Of a stretch of DNA of 64,000 bases, positions 1-12,325 are shown in pieces. The stretch lies in NCBI GenBank assembly GCA_943737045.1, contig CALSFV010000228.1:434001-498000 (forward strand). Reading direction: 5' to 3'. The notes under the pieces are model-generated. The model was not told the origin of the DNA, did no database searches, and saw nothing but the letters and a program-made list of their open reading frames with translations. Made by a program: the position numbers and the translations under genes. The stretch's first letter is position 1, and every line of letters starts with the position of its first letter. This DNA is from Parapristionchus giblindavisi. Taxonomy: Eukaryota; Nematoda; Chromadorea; Rhabditida; Diplogasteridae.

Positions 1-836
1 CGAGCTGGACTTGGACGTACTGGAGCATCACGTCCAAGTGGGCCCCTATGCTACCACCTGTAATATGGCGACGAGTCTTGGGGTAAGCTAACCCACCATC
101 GTTGGTTGCCTACAGGATCTTGGCAAGGTCCAGAATTTGGGTCGATGGTTACCCCACCAACTGTCGGACAAGCAGAAGGATAACCGTGCGGACTAGTGTT
201 TGAATCGAATTTCGTACGCTCGTACAACGGCTTGGATCGACGGGATCATGGCTGGAGATGAAAAGTGGATCCTTTACGACAACGTAGTACTCCGGGCTTA
301 GTGGGTTGTTCGAGTTGAGCAGCCCAATTCCATCGCCAAATTCGAACTTCACCAGAAAAAGAGCATACTGTCTGTTTGGTGGGACAGAGGCTGTGTGGTG
401 CATTTGGAGAGTTCCCACAGGGGTCGACTATTACGGCCGCGGTATACTCTCGCCAACTACAGACCCTGAAGTTCAACGCCCCATCCGTTCCTTGGCTGCG
501 CGACCGGATTCACTTCCAGCACGACAACGCCCGACCCCATGTGGCAAGGACGACCAAAAAGGTCCTGTTAGACTTTGACTGGCACGTTGTGCCCCACCCG
601 CCCTACTCGCCCGACTCTTCTCCTAGCGATTACCGCTTGTTTTCCGATATGCTGCGCACTCTCGGAGGAGTACACTTCAATAATCAGCGGGAGGTCGAAA
701 TCTGGCTGACCAACTTCTTTGCCTCCAAGCAGCCGTCCTTCGGGGAGCCCAGTATCCACAAGCCACCCGAACTTTGGAGGAAGTATGTCGACGCAGATGG
801 CGCTTACTTTGATTGATTTGCTTTTGCCGAGATAAA
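1..836 (+). mobile_element. Degenerate mariner (Tc1/mariner) transposase, 5' end outside window
   Basis: The plus strand reads as a mariner transposase in pieces. Around 120-180 is a linker like the family's LGKV..LGRWLPH stretch. Around 250 is GDEKW, carrying the first catalytic Asp. From 376 to 816 is the C-terminal half with HDNARPH and PYSPDSSPSDY. Exactly 34 residues separate the Asp of HDN from the Asp of PSD, as in the D,D34D triad. An in-frame stop near 299 and a frameshift near 390-410 separate the pieces, so the copy is inactive. The frame ends in a TGA at 814-816. I could not fix the terminal inverted repeats. The family assignment is secure; the subfamily is not. Confidence 0.9.
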
Positions 837-1179
837 GTTATTTAAATTTGTTTAAAGGGCTAAAAATGCGACAAGACTTACGACTCAACCTAATACAATA
901 TCCGCGTTGGCAAATAATGGAGAAAAAAACTCAATAATACGCCTTTTTGAGCTTTTCGATGGAGTTAGATCACTGTAGTTGGGATAAATCGCCTGCGGAG
1001 CAGGGTACAATAATCCAACACAGCGTTGCTTCAAAATTTTAAGTGCATATTGCTGATCAGTTTTTCGAGCTTATCAACATGAGATGGAGCAAAAAGCCAA
1101 CCCCCCCCCCCCCCTAAAGGTGAATTTTTTGATTGGCGCGTGTCCTGCAGAAACCACTGACAATATAAAACGTTCTTAC
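837..1179. other. Spacer with a poly-C run; no gene seen
   Basis: No supported exon. A run of about 14 C residues lies near 1101-1114. The stretch separates the mariner relic from the 3'-most recognised exon of the minus-strand gene at 1180. Confidence 0.5.
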
Positions 1180-4056
1180 CGTACTGGCACGTCCCGTGTC
1201 CAAATCCATATTCCACATCAGACCGTTCGACATGTATCCAAGAATGTTGACACCACCAGTCCACCTCATCGGTAATTCACATATGCTAAAACATTGAAGA
1301 AAAAAATTGTAAAAGGCGCAAAATTGTGCCTACCAGAATTCATCTTCATTGTTCCACTTCTCCTTGTCCGTTGATATCGGGGATACGATCAGGCGTCTCT
1401 CGCTGTAAATAGTGATCCGTACTGGACGAACGTCCAAAAATACCATTCGGTCAAAGCGATCATTGAAAACTTAGCAAAACAAAGCCATCAAATTACGGTA
1501 TTGTGTAATTTTATTGTGTTTGCCTCATTTTATCGCTCTGCCCAGTCATGAATGGTTTCACCTTTACGATTATTTAAAATAAACAAATAAAGTAGGTATT
1601 CTTTGGAGCCACATATGAGCACTTTATGCACATTTTTATCGCTTGCTGGTTAATTGTAATATTAAAAATAAATTGAATACCTGTCTAAATCGACTATGCG
1701 AACGTGGTCGGAGCGAGCGTCGACGTCTGAAGAGACTAGTCCTCCATTTATACGATAGATCGTATCTTCTCTGGCATCAAATCGGACGACGAAATGTAGA
1801 GATGCGTCTGATATGACATTTGATGAACGATTATTGTACTGAGACAATAATAATAAGTGTAAGAATAGTTCATATCCCCCCATATTCTTTTTAAAGATTC
1901 ACAAGAGGTGACGAGAATGAGGAGAATGGGAGTGCGCAATGTGCTTTCCGAGAAGTGAAAATATGAAAACAGAACGCAAGCGGAGTATTTGGACCCACAG
2001 GTGATATGCAAGAATGCTCTCCATATATGGGACACTGTTTGCTCGATTATACAGGGGTCACCCGGATTGAAAATTGCTTACAAAACAGGATAATTCCACG
2101 GCGGAGCGCCGTGGAACAGGTATGAGATCATAGACTTCATCATGGAAGCTTCAACACTCCGAAGTATAACACCGTACTCATTGTTACAGGGGGCAGTGAC
2201 AAGAGAGAGTGTGCAACTTCAATTCCATTCTGCATTCCGCCGGATAGCCGTAGGACAAATTGTCATGATCCCTAATGTTCTTTTAGTTCATTCATCGTGT
2301 TTCAGAGTGTTGAAGCTAGATGTGTCAATCTTTTTTAAACATTTCAATCTTTCGACAACAAAAAATCAGCAAAAGAAACTGCGGCAGAATACAGTCAAAA
2401 TTGAACGCTGCCACCTTATCCACTACACTACACAGGCCATAGTTTTCTTTGTTGCTAGATGAGTTCACCATTCCGGTTGCTTTTTTAGACGTAGCGGCCG
2501 AAACACCATAGGGCACATTTGTAGTTAACTTATTTAATCAAAAATTTTATATTTAAAGTGCATGCATACTTATTCTTGTACATCTATTAATAATATTAAT
2601 TTAATTTGTGCAGTAAAGCACACGAATTTCCATAATTCTCTAAATACTTCCACGCGATATTGCAGGATTCTCTCCAAACACCCCTCCCACTCTGAACTGC
2701 ACGTCGGTTTTTAACGGTTATCGTGTGTTTTCCGGTTCTCCACGAGATGAGAATTAATCATGAAAATCGATATTCTAATATTTGCGAACATTCGAAAAAT
2801 TATCAGATATCTTATTCTTTCGACTTCTATGTTCTATTCTATAACTTCGCTTGGTTAAACAAGTGATTAAATTTCTATTTGCATCGAATTAATCGTAAAA
2901 TTTGCTCTCACTCGACGATTTTCATTTTTTCTCCATTTTCTATATCGGTTTACAAAATTCACAAAAATTTGACTTTTTGGGAAAATTAACAGTTTTTCGA
3001 ACCCACAAAAAATTTTCATTCTCACATATCTCTGAAAATACTCAACATACCTCGTCCTGCACAAACCTCGTTTGCTACAGTCGTGGCGAGCGTCTTGAAG
3101 ATGATACGATCGTTCGATCTCTGAATCCTGCAATCATCGCAAAAGCTTATTTATCGTTCTCTATGTGTCTTGTAGGCAAAAAGCAAGCAAACATACTTCA
3201 CAATTGCGAATAGTTCAGGTCCTATAAGACAGGTATCACAGAGTGTAACGGTATCCTGCAATCAATACCAAAGAATTAATATATCATCATTCAAAAACTA
3301 ATCGTTGTTCATTTTATCGCTGTAACCATATTATATATCGAAAATCAATAATTAGTGTGTTTTTTTAAATTAAAAAAAGAAAAAAAAGGTTTTCGAAAGA
3401 CGCCCGGGAATAGATGAAATTTGTATTCGTGCCGCAGCGAAACACGTTACCTATCTCTAATAGAATTTGTTCTGAGTGTATGACCAGTGGGACGACAAAG
3501 GATTGCAGTTCTGGACGTAACCGATATTGTTTTACCTGAAGGAATGCGGGTTCCGGCTTCAATTTGCCCTCAGCTATGGTCACAGTGCGAAAACTGTCAG
3601 TGGATTTCACCACGAGAGCCATGATATCGTCAGTTGATGGTCCAGTAATGATCAACGTGCCCTTGTCTACTACGAGCATTCCACACTTTCCATATATCTG
3701 AAACAGATGACAATGTTCTCTAGATTCGAGGAGTTTAGGCTGTGGAGTGAAAGGTAATTAATCATAAAATGTGAGGTATTAGGTTGTAAAGTCCCCTTGA
3801 ATTTTGAGTAACACATTCAAATTAAATCTTATTTCATCGACGACATTGAAGATGAATTAATTGCTGTTGTGATATATATATATATACCAGACGTTAGCTC
3901 CGCTAACGCGGAGCTCAATGTTCTGCAAGTTTCACGAACTTTCTGAAAGCTCGAAAGAAGGGAGAGAGAGAGAGAGGAGAGAACAGAGAAAAAGAGAGAG
4001 GCGGAGAGAGATAGCGCGCACGACTTGTTTTAACATGAAATATGTGGTGCGCGGCG

Positions 4057-4104
<48 letters not shown>

Positions 4105-7100
4105 TGGGCGTGGTTTGAACAAACGCCATCACTATTGTGTTTTATTTATAGTGTATGATATTATATTTTATCGACATGCTCAGCATGAAACAATACATGT
4201 GGGTGAAGCAAAAATAAATAAATCACAGAAAACTCTCGACAGGGATTGATCTTGAAGAGGGTGCGATAAAATTGGGTATAATAGGAGAAAAGAAAGTGAT
4301 AGAATGGGGTGGAAGGAGGGGAATCTCTCTATGGTTCCTTGCTATAATCTAGCCACACCGTGTGATCACTACTTGAGGAAGGGCTTGGGTACAGGGGTGT
4401 GCGAGATAAAATGTCAAGATAAATTTCTTTTCTTTCTCTTTCTTTTCCTCTCTTCCTCTTCTCTTTCTCGATTTATCGATTTACTTTGTCGAGAAATTCG
4501 AGAAAAATTATTTAAAAAAAGAAAATAAAATGCGTTCTGTTGGCTTTTTCTCTCCTTTTACATCAATAACACTTTTGTCATCCTCATTTATCGGTGATAA
4601 ACAGTCCAAAACAAAGAATAACTGTCGATAATAATATTAAACCGCAACATTTCGGCCATGAAAGCCCACCAAGGGGATATTAACACTAACAAAAAGAGAA
4701 AGTAGAGAATTGAAGTTCTGTTTGGCAATTTGCAAACAAGGACAATGCCATATCGTAGTAAGAACAATTTAACTCTTTAAGAGAATGCATTAAAGATGGT
4801 GGCCCGCGAATGTTCATTTAAATTATTACACCCCTCTTGTGCGAATTTTGAAAAAGCGTGTCCTTCCCTGCACCGGCCTGATAGTTCATTTTCGTTTCCA
4901 TCCATCAATACGCTGAATCATCATAAAATAAATAGTGTACTGAATGTAGAATAACTTTTGCCACCTTTCTGTCTTCAATTTGTTCACGAAAATATTCGTG
5001 GGACACCAACTTTTAGCACATCTGTGACCCATGCAATCTATCAAAAGTTCGCGAAGAAATGTCGGAACAAAGTTGCGAACTTTTTCTCTAATTCTCTCAA
5101 AATCCCATGCTATTTTCACAAAGAAAAAAGTTCGTCAAAAAGATGCGAACAAAGATGCGAACAAAGTTCGCAACTTTCTGTCGATGTGTTAGAGAAATGG
5201 AGAAATAGCGTGCAATTTGGAGAGGTGCAGAAAAAGTAAACGGTCGTTTACTTAAAGTTGCGACGAAACTTGAATTTACAAAAGTGATAGTGTGATGGTT
5301 AAATTGCTATTACTCAAGTCTCGATGAAAGTGTGTTCAATAATTCAAAAATATTTTTTGCGAAAACACTTATTATTTACACAAAACTGCACAGGAAATCG
5401 TGTGCATTCTCAGTCACAGTCGTCCGAATTCTTTGAGAGCGCGGAGCAGCTGAAAAACATGTTCGAAATTCGAAATAAACACACGCGTTGCGACCGCGAA
5501 CGCGTGACCTGACTGACTGTTCTCTCCCTCACTTTCCGCTTTCCGATACTCTTGTGTGCTTTTATGTACTTTCATTCACATTTAAATGTGCCAACGTTCA
5601 TCTATATGTCCTGTTTGTTGCTTGATATTGATTGATTGTTTTGTAATTCCGTTTCATTTGCAGCGAGTAGCTTTCGCCTCCGTCGGCGCCTCCATCACGC
5701 CCTCATTGTCGTCCTCAAAATCCACCTGCGTGTACGTATCAGGCTACTCCGTATGTCTCGTCACACATCTGTCGTCCCAATGTATGCTATCCGCGGACTC
5801 ACAGTCGTTAGGTAATTTCATTACTTTTGTTATTACTATTCATTATATTAATAGTAACGATATACGTACGTCACAAGCGTGGACGGAGACCGTTAATCAA
5901 AGGAACTTATCCTACGCTTGTGACGTCACATTTTCCCCTCTGGTCGTGTGTTATTGATTGTTTGATTTGTATAATCGTGTCGTTTGCAGCGTGTCGCAGT
6001 CAATGCGGGCGTCCTGCATCGGCGCCAGGATCCGATTTCAGAACCTACGGTGAGCATCACACTCTTGTATTATGTACATTATTGTCGCTTTTGACGTTTT
6101 TTACTCTTTTATGATTCAAGATCTATTTGGAAAATGTTTGCAACGTGAAGATGACGGGTGTGATTTGTAGGTTATTGACAGCATCAGGCATGCTTGATCT
6201 ACGATGTCTCGTATCGATTGACTCCCGTCACGGAACGTTATTGAATGATTTAGATTAATCGATTATTGATTAATCATATCGATTTGTAGGGTGAGCTATG
6301 GGAGGCGACGCACATTGGCATTCCGTGGCACGATCGCGAGAGCAATGACTGCCTCATCCTCGGATTCATGGTGGCCATCTTCCTGCAGAAGGTACTGTAG
6401 TTTGTTTGATTTTTGTACTTTGTTGTTTGATCAAATTGGTTTTGATGTTTGTAGTTTGATCAGTGTCAACGATATCCTTTTGCAGTTTGAGCAGCGCGCC
6501 TCTGCTGACCGACCGGCGTTTGTCGTGGGACACCTTCACGAGTGGCAGGTACCGATTTATTATTATGTCTACCGTATCTTTGAATTTATCGATTGATTGC
6601 TACACACATTGAAGTGGAAGATGTAAACCGCGAGTATTAAGATTGTAATATTGACATCAATTTGATTGATGTATTGATCGATTGATCTCCACAGACAGGT
6701 GTCGGCTTGATCATGTCCCGTTTGTGGAAGATGAACATCTCTCTCGTGTTCACGACGCACGCGACGCTGCTCGGACGCCATCAGTGTTCCGCCGGCGCCG
6801 ATCTCTACAACCACATTGAACATGTTGGTCGCTTTGATCCTTGATCTTTGAAGTGTTGATCCCTGACCAGCCGTTGACCGTTGACCCTGTCTCAGTTTGA
6901 CTGCGATCGTGAGGCGGGCGAGAGGCAAATCTACCATCGGTACTGCTTGGAACGAGCGGCCGCGAACATGTCCCACGTCTTCACTACTGTCAGGTAGGTA
7001 GTTATTTAGACTTGTGACCTGTGCCTTGTTTCATTTTCCTTGCGTGAATCATAGGTCGAAAAGTACGTTGCGAACTACCAATCCTAACCGCATTTTCGAA

Positions 7101-10100
7101 AAAAGCAAATCGGTTTTAAATTCCGTCAAATCTAGCAACGCATACCTCTTTAATACTTCTTAACTATATCCAATCCGCTTGACTATATTTGAACAAGTTG
7201 GAATCAAGCGAATATGCTTTTAGTATTTAATTTAAATAATACATAAATAAATATATTAATTAATAGTGACATCACGGGTCGGTGGGTCGGTGCGAGCACC
7301 TGCTCAAGCGCAACCCGGCCATTCTCAAGCAGAACAGTCTCAACGTCGTCAAGTTTTCCACCCTCCGCGAGTTCCAGAACATGCACGCGATCGCAAAGGA
7401 GAAGATTCACGATTTCGGTAGGTAGTCAATATCGTACATCGTAATGAATAAATGGCTAAAGTAGCGGCCAATAACTGTTGTGTACTGTAACTTTGTAAGT
7501 CGAGATGGAATAGTGAGTTTTATCCCCTGTAACCATACAATTTAGGGGCCCTCGCCGGATTTTTTTAGATAGTGCGTCGATCTAGAAAAATCTATCACAT
7601 AAAAATGAGCTTTATATAGTGGGTGGATCATGAAAATGATACGGATACAGTGCGTCGATCCTTACACTGTGAATGAATTAAAATGTTTGCCTGTAACTGC
7701 TGTAGCGTTTTTATCCGATTCTTCTTGTTGGCACCTCGTTGAATGCATGTATCTCGTGTCCCCATTGTAAATAATTTTTTTTTCATACTAGTCATTGAGT
7801 ATGGCTATGTTTTTAAACATTAAAATGAGCGTTAACATGACCTTATCTCGCATGTGTAATTAATAATGATATTATTAATAATAATAATTGATATAAATTT
7901 CAGTGGTAAGATCCCCAACATGGATGAGATGATGTTGCCGTCGGAGCAAGTGCAGATCAAGCGGTGTATCATGTCGGCCAAGGTTATTTGATTTATTGAT
8001 CCATTGAATTGTTATTGATTTAATGATTGATGGATAGATTGATTGGTTTATTGATTGATTGATTGACCACGGTATAAACGAGCTACTCAATCGATTGTTG
8101 TACCTTGTAGATTTGTGATGTGTAGCTAAAGTATATTGATTGGTCATCCGGTTACTGTAATCGTATCAATTAAAGCGCAACATCCTGCCGCCCATCTGCA
8201 CCCACAACCTCGTCGATAATGATCATGTAAGTTTACGTGTATATGTTATTTATTTTTGAATTATCGATTGTTTTGCAAGTATTGATTACTAATCATGTTC
8301 ATTTCAGGTACTCGGCGCCCTCCGTCGCGTGCGCCTCTAACGATCATCACGATTGAGTCAAGGTATGGTTGTTGTTGTTTTTTTTGTTGGCAAATTGCCA
8401 AGATTCTCTTCTTTTCGCTCACAGTTTCGTTGTTTCTTGTCAGTAAAAGAGGAATTTGCGTAGAAAGGATGACTATAATTGCTAAAAGTCACAAAGTGTT
8501 TAGTCCTCGTAAGTAAATGATAAGTCTTCAGGTGATCTTCCATCCCGAGTTCCTCTCGTCGGTGTCACCACTCATCGGTCTCGACTACGATGACTTTATG
8601 CGCGGCTGTCATCTGGCGTCTTCAACTCGTACTACGAACCATGGAGATGCACACCCGGAGAGTGCGTGATTTTCTCTCTGAGATTTGTACCGATGATACA
8701 CAAATTATTATATTTCGTTTGTTGCCTATCGCCTAATTATACTTTACCGTTTATTCAATTCGATGTTTCTATTAGAAAAGATTTTTATTAGTTTGAGAAA
8801 TGAAAGAAAAGCCTTTAAATTCCATGTTTGACTATTTTAATGTTTTCGAATTGTTTATAAATAACTTGTATACATATATTTGTCCACACCGTCGTTGTTC
8901 CGAAATATGCTAATGATAATGAAAATAATATATAAATTTGTAAATTTGCACCACAAAAAAAGCAAAAGTATCTGACACATTGTAGTAGTACGTTCAAACG
9001 GACGAATTATGTGGTTCGAAAAAAATGACACACCGCACTTAATCAGACCCTACGAACCGGGTTACGGTAGTTTACGATAGGCCATAATCATATTCTCGAA
9101 AATAGTGCCTATTCCCGCGATAATTAATAAATCTGACCCAGCGGAATCAATCTGACCCACTGAACTAGGTTACTGTAGGTTACGGTAGGTCGGATGTGGT
9201 AGAATATGGTGGGTGAGCTTATGAATTAACTTGGTAGTTGTTGGAACCGGCTGAGCTCTGCCCAAGGTTCGGTAGTTTAGTTGTACATCAAACCCGTCTG
9301 GGGTACGCCGAACTCTCTAATACTACTATATAACCCCCATTGACCAGATAGGGGGAAGATGAAAGTTCGAAGAAAAGCACGCATCTTTCTTCGCAAGTTT
9401 AGTGCGAACTTTTCGGGCAACCTGCGAACTTTCCTTCGAAGTTTCTCGCAAACTTTGATAGATTGCATGGACCCCTGTTCTTGGAAATTTAAATGTTTTT
9501 TTTTAATTTTGCAAAAAGTAAGGTTTCTTTTTTCTCGAAAAAATTCGAGAAATAGAGAAATTCGAAAAATCAACATATTAAAAATGCACAACCCTGCTTG
9601 GGTTATTGTGCAAACTGTGAGGCCAACAACGTTTCGATATCTACTTTGTTCTTAAAGGGACTGAACCCTTTGTTAACGGTCTCATCAACGGTCTACGCTC
9701 TCTCGTTGTTAGAGAACAGAGAAATAGTGTGCGCAATGAAGAGGCTTTTGAGAGAGGTCACTCTCCCTTTAAAGAAGGGGACCCACGAGTTTTTTCGTAA
9801 CTAAACTGGTCAGGCAGAACTATGGCTCACATCTCCTTGTGTACAAAAACAATTTTCTCTAAAATTTTAGATGCCCGGGAATACCGTAATTCGGGCTTAA
9901 AGATCATAGATAAGTCCAGGGAAAGGCGCGAGTTTTTGAAATTGAATAAAAATATATAGAAAATTGCAAACGGGAATCGAACCCACGTGGCGCGGTCACA
10001 AGCGCAGACTACTTACCACTGAGCCACACGCTCTACGCGTTGAACCAGTCAAATCTAATAGAGAAAAGAATGTCGCTTCCTTTGTCCCACGTTCTTCACG

Positions 10101-11900
10101 TCAATAGCGCAGCCCAAATCTCGTGGGCCCTCTTCTTTAAAACATTATCGTGAACAAATTGTGAAGACAGAAAGTAAGCAACACAGTTTTTGTTACACTG
10201 TCGTGCAATTTTACAAATCTGGGCCTTACATGGTGTTTGATTTTAATAAGCAGCACGACGAAGCGGAATTGGTTCCCCATAGCACAAGTGATATTTTGTC
10301 AACCATGGTCGGCGATCACCTTTCATCTATAGCGAAAATGAGTTGCGGATGTCAAAAAGGTACAAAATTGAAAATGAATGATCCATACCGTTTTTACACA
10401 ATCGGCATGAATCTCAAAGTTGTCATGACTATCTTTCTTTTTACATCGCGTCGTAACCGAGCATGGCCCGATCAAGCGATCAACAAAGTTCCTCTATGAT
10501 AATAGCAGTGAAGAGCCTTGGTTGATTGATAAGACTGAACGGACAGGAATGATTCCGAAACGTGTTCTTCAGCGCAAAAATTGAGGAGTGAAATTGTGCC
10601 CGATAGCTAAATGGATGAATCATTTGTAACTTATTACCGATATATCACACATCTCGAGATGTCTCATAATTATAAGAATTGACCGATTCTACTACACACT
10701 TTTGAGTTGACCCCCTCTTTTCTCCACAGTTTTCGATGCCCCTTGGGTGGGACATCCCAGATCCAGAGCAGCAAGGATGGTAGATCAAGCGTCTCTCCAG
10801 GAGCTCACGTCAAAGTTCGTCGTTGAGTCTCCTTCCGATGCTATTTTCACGGCTTACAGTAGAGCTATGAAAAAGTTTCCAGCAGATGAAATGTGTATCT
10901 TCTCGAGTACTTACAGATAAAAATGTGAACATTAAACTTTTCAATTTTTCGCTCCCTAAGAAATTGATCGCGTTCCATCCCAGGAGAGATTTTTTAAAGG
11001 CTCGATAGAGCTACGGCCCAATCGGAAAACCTGAATGGTGGCGCCGAAAGCCGATCAAAATATTTTTATGATGATCTTTTAATCCGCTGCATCCGCTATT
11101 AATCTATGGTTCTGGTTGTTCTCTACAGTACTTTTGCTAATAACCTGAGGCTTTTCCACTTGGGACCAAACGCTTTAAGAGAACATCGACTAGCTTCTTT
11201 GTTCTCCAACAATCGTTTCAATAGTTTCTACGTGTTCGTCTCATTCACACACTTTATTTATTCGTTCTTTTCTGTACCGTGTTTTCTCGAAAACGCATAA
11301 ATATTATTTTTTTTTTAATTTTTATTATAACTCACCTTGAATGAGCGTGGGAGCGCATGTGTAGCCATTTCGACGTCCGTGATCAGGCTGAATCAATCAA
11401 TACATAAGGTAGCACTGATTACAGTAAATTCTCAAGCTTGTCCCTTGTTACGAAAGGTAACGGAAGTCTAATATATTCAAGATGCACTTACTTGTAAACG
11501 TGCAACTTATGCGAGGAGCACAGGCCGATGAGAATGCCATCAGAAGGCATAGCGAGCTGGCGAATAGACGTTCCGCTATTCGGATCCTATAGACAACATT
11601 GTGATCTATTTTATAATTTATTTTATAATCTATTTTATAATTAATCTATTTTATAATTTATTTTAAAATTTTATAATTTTAATCACGCGTTTCACTGTTA
11701 GTTGATGACAACGCGAAAATATTATTATTAGTATTATAATTTTCATTCTTTATTGATCATTCTATCATTCTCACTGTTGTAACACTTGTTAAAAATGTAC
11801 TCAGCTAATCAAGATTTTGATCTGATTTTGATCGAATTACCTGACGGCATGGGTCCAGATGGAGAATTGGTAAGATCAGGTCGTCGAGTGGGTGCATTCT
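1180..11900 (-). CDS. Unidentified multi-exon gene (partial), possibly beta-propeller-like
   Basis: Seven minus-strand exons can be read: 11841-11900, 11492-11586, 11336-11387, 3536-3697, 1681-1838, 1334-1469 and 1180-1285. All have AG acceptors and GT donors. Phases join exactly across 11841-11900 to 3536-3697 and again between the last two exons. The 158-nt exon 1681-1838 does not join 1334-1469 in frame, so a small exon was missed or the gene carries a lesion. Peptide pieces such as [38 protein letters not shown] and [18 protein letters not shown] have the short-strand look of WD or beta-propeller repeats, but I do not recognise the family. Start and stop were not found. The PLE at 12326 sits just upstream and the mariner relic just downstream. 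The 7.6 kb intron 3698-11335 holds the glycogen synthase relic on the other strand. Confidence 0.6.
1839..3535. other. Intron of the unidentified minus-strand gene; nothing else supported
   Basis: AT-rich. One 106-codon open frame at 2142-2462 on the plus strand resembles nothing I know and lacks splice or start support. Confidence 0.4.
3886..4103. repeat. AT and GA microsatellites
   Basis: A short (AT)n tract near 3873-3886 is followed by broken GA-rich sequence from about 3960 and a long nearly pure (GA)n tract at about 4063-4101. The open frames across it on both strands are low-complexity artefacts. Confidence 0.85.
4960..5195. repeat. Dispersed repeat rich in AAGTTCGC words, copy 1
   Basis: The stretch contains repeated direct and inverted copies of AAGTTCGC and related words, plus the phrase CCATGCAATCTATCAAA. 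The same phrase and word set occur in opposite orientation at 9356-9480, so the two stretches are copies of one element. No ends or target duplications were identified. Confidence 0.55.
6290..8668 (+). pseudogene. Glycogen synthase (GYS/gsy) gene relic
   Basis: Nine exon-like blocks match eukaryotic (GT3) glycogen synthase in order: 6290-6391 ([11 protein letters not shown]), 6486-6548 (VVGHLHEWQ), 6695-6823 ([10 protein letters not shown]), 6896-6993 ([12 protein letters not shown]), 7267-7417, 7904-7982, 8176-8226 ([11 protein letters not shown]), 8308-8362 and 8532-8668 ([10 protein letters not shown]). Many splice sites are intact, but the gene is dead. The block at 7267 is frameshifted, 8308-8362 has a lost base and a stop codon, and 8532-8668 loses one base at the GCHLG position. 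About 110 residues of the central catalytic region, roughly 170 N-terminal residues and the C-terminal part are missing. The functional enzyme adds glucose from UDP-glucose to glycogen. The relic lies antisense inside the large intron of the minus-strand gene. Possible further exons at 5664-5811 and 5989-6050 could not be matched. Confidence 0.88.
7983..8070. repeat. (ATTG)n simple repeat
   Basis: Imperfect tandem ATTG/GATT tetranucleotides lie in an intron of the glycogen synthase relic. Confidence 0.7.
9356..9480. repeat. Dispersed AAGTTCGC-rich repeat, copy 2 (inverted)
   Basis: Reverse-complement relative of 4960-5195. It shares the phrase that reads CCATGCAATCTATCAAA on the minus strand and the clustered TTCGCAA/GCGAACTT words. 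Confidence 0.55.
9773..10136 (-). mobile_element. tRNA-containing inverted-repeat element, copy 1
   Basis: A 364 bp element is flanked by TTAA on both sides (9769-9772 and 10137-10140). Its ends are inverted repeats: AGAAGGGGACCCACGAG on the left and the complement of AGAAGAGGGCCCACGAG on the right. Inside, on the minus strand, is a tRNA-like core. The A box TGGCTCAGTGGTAAG is at 10012-10026 and the B box GGGTTCGATTCCC at 9972-9984. The sequence between them resembles an anticodon arm with a GTG loop. Two diverged relatives share the whole length, not only the tRNA part: 20449-21008 and 61625-61998. Either a MITE captured a tRNA or SINE, or this is a SINE family with inverted ends. Confidence 0.75.
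10137..11335. other. Intron sequence without a supported gene
   Basis: Two plus-strand open stretches were considered, 10161-10499 and an acceptor-preceded one at about 10740-10918. Neither resembles a known family nor joins to other exons. Confidence 0.4.
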
Positions 11901-12325
11901 CTAAATAGATTCAATAATTAAAGTGAGAATTATGTATAACGACTTCCGGCGGAAGCGTTGTTGGAATGGTTAACACGGAGGAGAACTACCCTTGCTCTTT
12001 ATTTTGGTACAATGATAGTAATAATAGAGTATTTCTGAGTATAGCCGATAACTTGACAAGAAGAATTTTATAAATTATTTATGACGTTTCGATACAATAA
12101 TCATATCATCATCAGATGGAAGAATTACCTATAAGAACAATATGATCATGGAGAACCGTATAAACAAATATGAGAGACAAGCAATCTAAAGATAGTGAAT
12201 GACTAGGTGTATGGGACGCAAATGCGTGTTGGATATAGAGTGGATATAGAGTGAGAGAGAGGAAGAGGGAGAGAAGGAGAGGGAGAGAGGTCAGCTAGTG
12301 GTGAAAAAAACAAGGCGAGAGAGTA
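11901..12325. other. Spacer, probably containing the 3' region of the Penelope-like element
   Basis: No gene. The stretch contains a GACGTTTCGAT...ATCATCATCAGAT sequence of the type often seen in retroelement untranslated regions, then GAGA-rich sequence near 12240-12290. Confidence 0.4.

Noticed and set aside
2142..2462. 106-codon frame
   Set aside because: No similarity or supporting signals in AT-rich intron.
5664..6050. Possible N-terminal exons of the glycogen synthase relic
   Set aside because: Splice-like borders exist but no reading frame matches the family's N-terminal region.
9962..10045. Functional tRNA-His gene on the minus strand
   Set aside because: The GTG loop is suggestive, but the acceptor and anticodon stems do not pair properly and the sequence belongs to a repeated element.
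10161..10499. 112-codon plus-strand frame
   Set aside because: No similarity, no splice partners and it begins right after a mobile element; chance frame is adequate.
10740..10918. Plus-strand open stretch of about 60 codons after a CACAG acceptor
   Set aside because: No good donor, no homologue recognised, and it lies on the opposite strand inside the host intron; kept out of the gene list.
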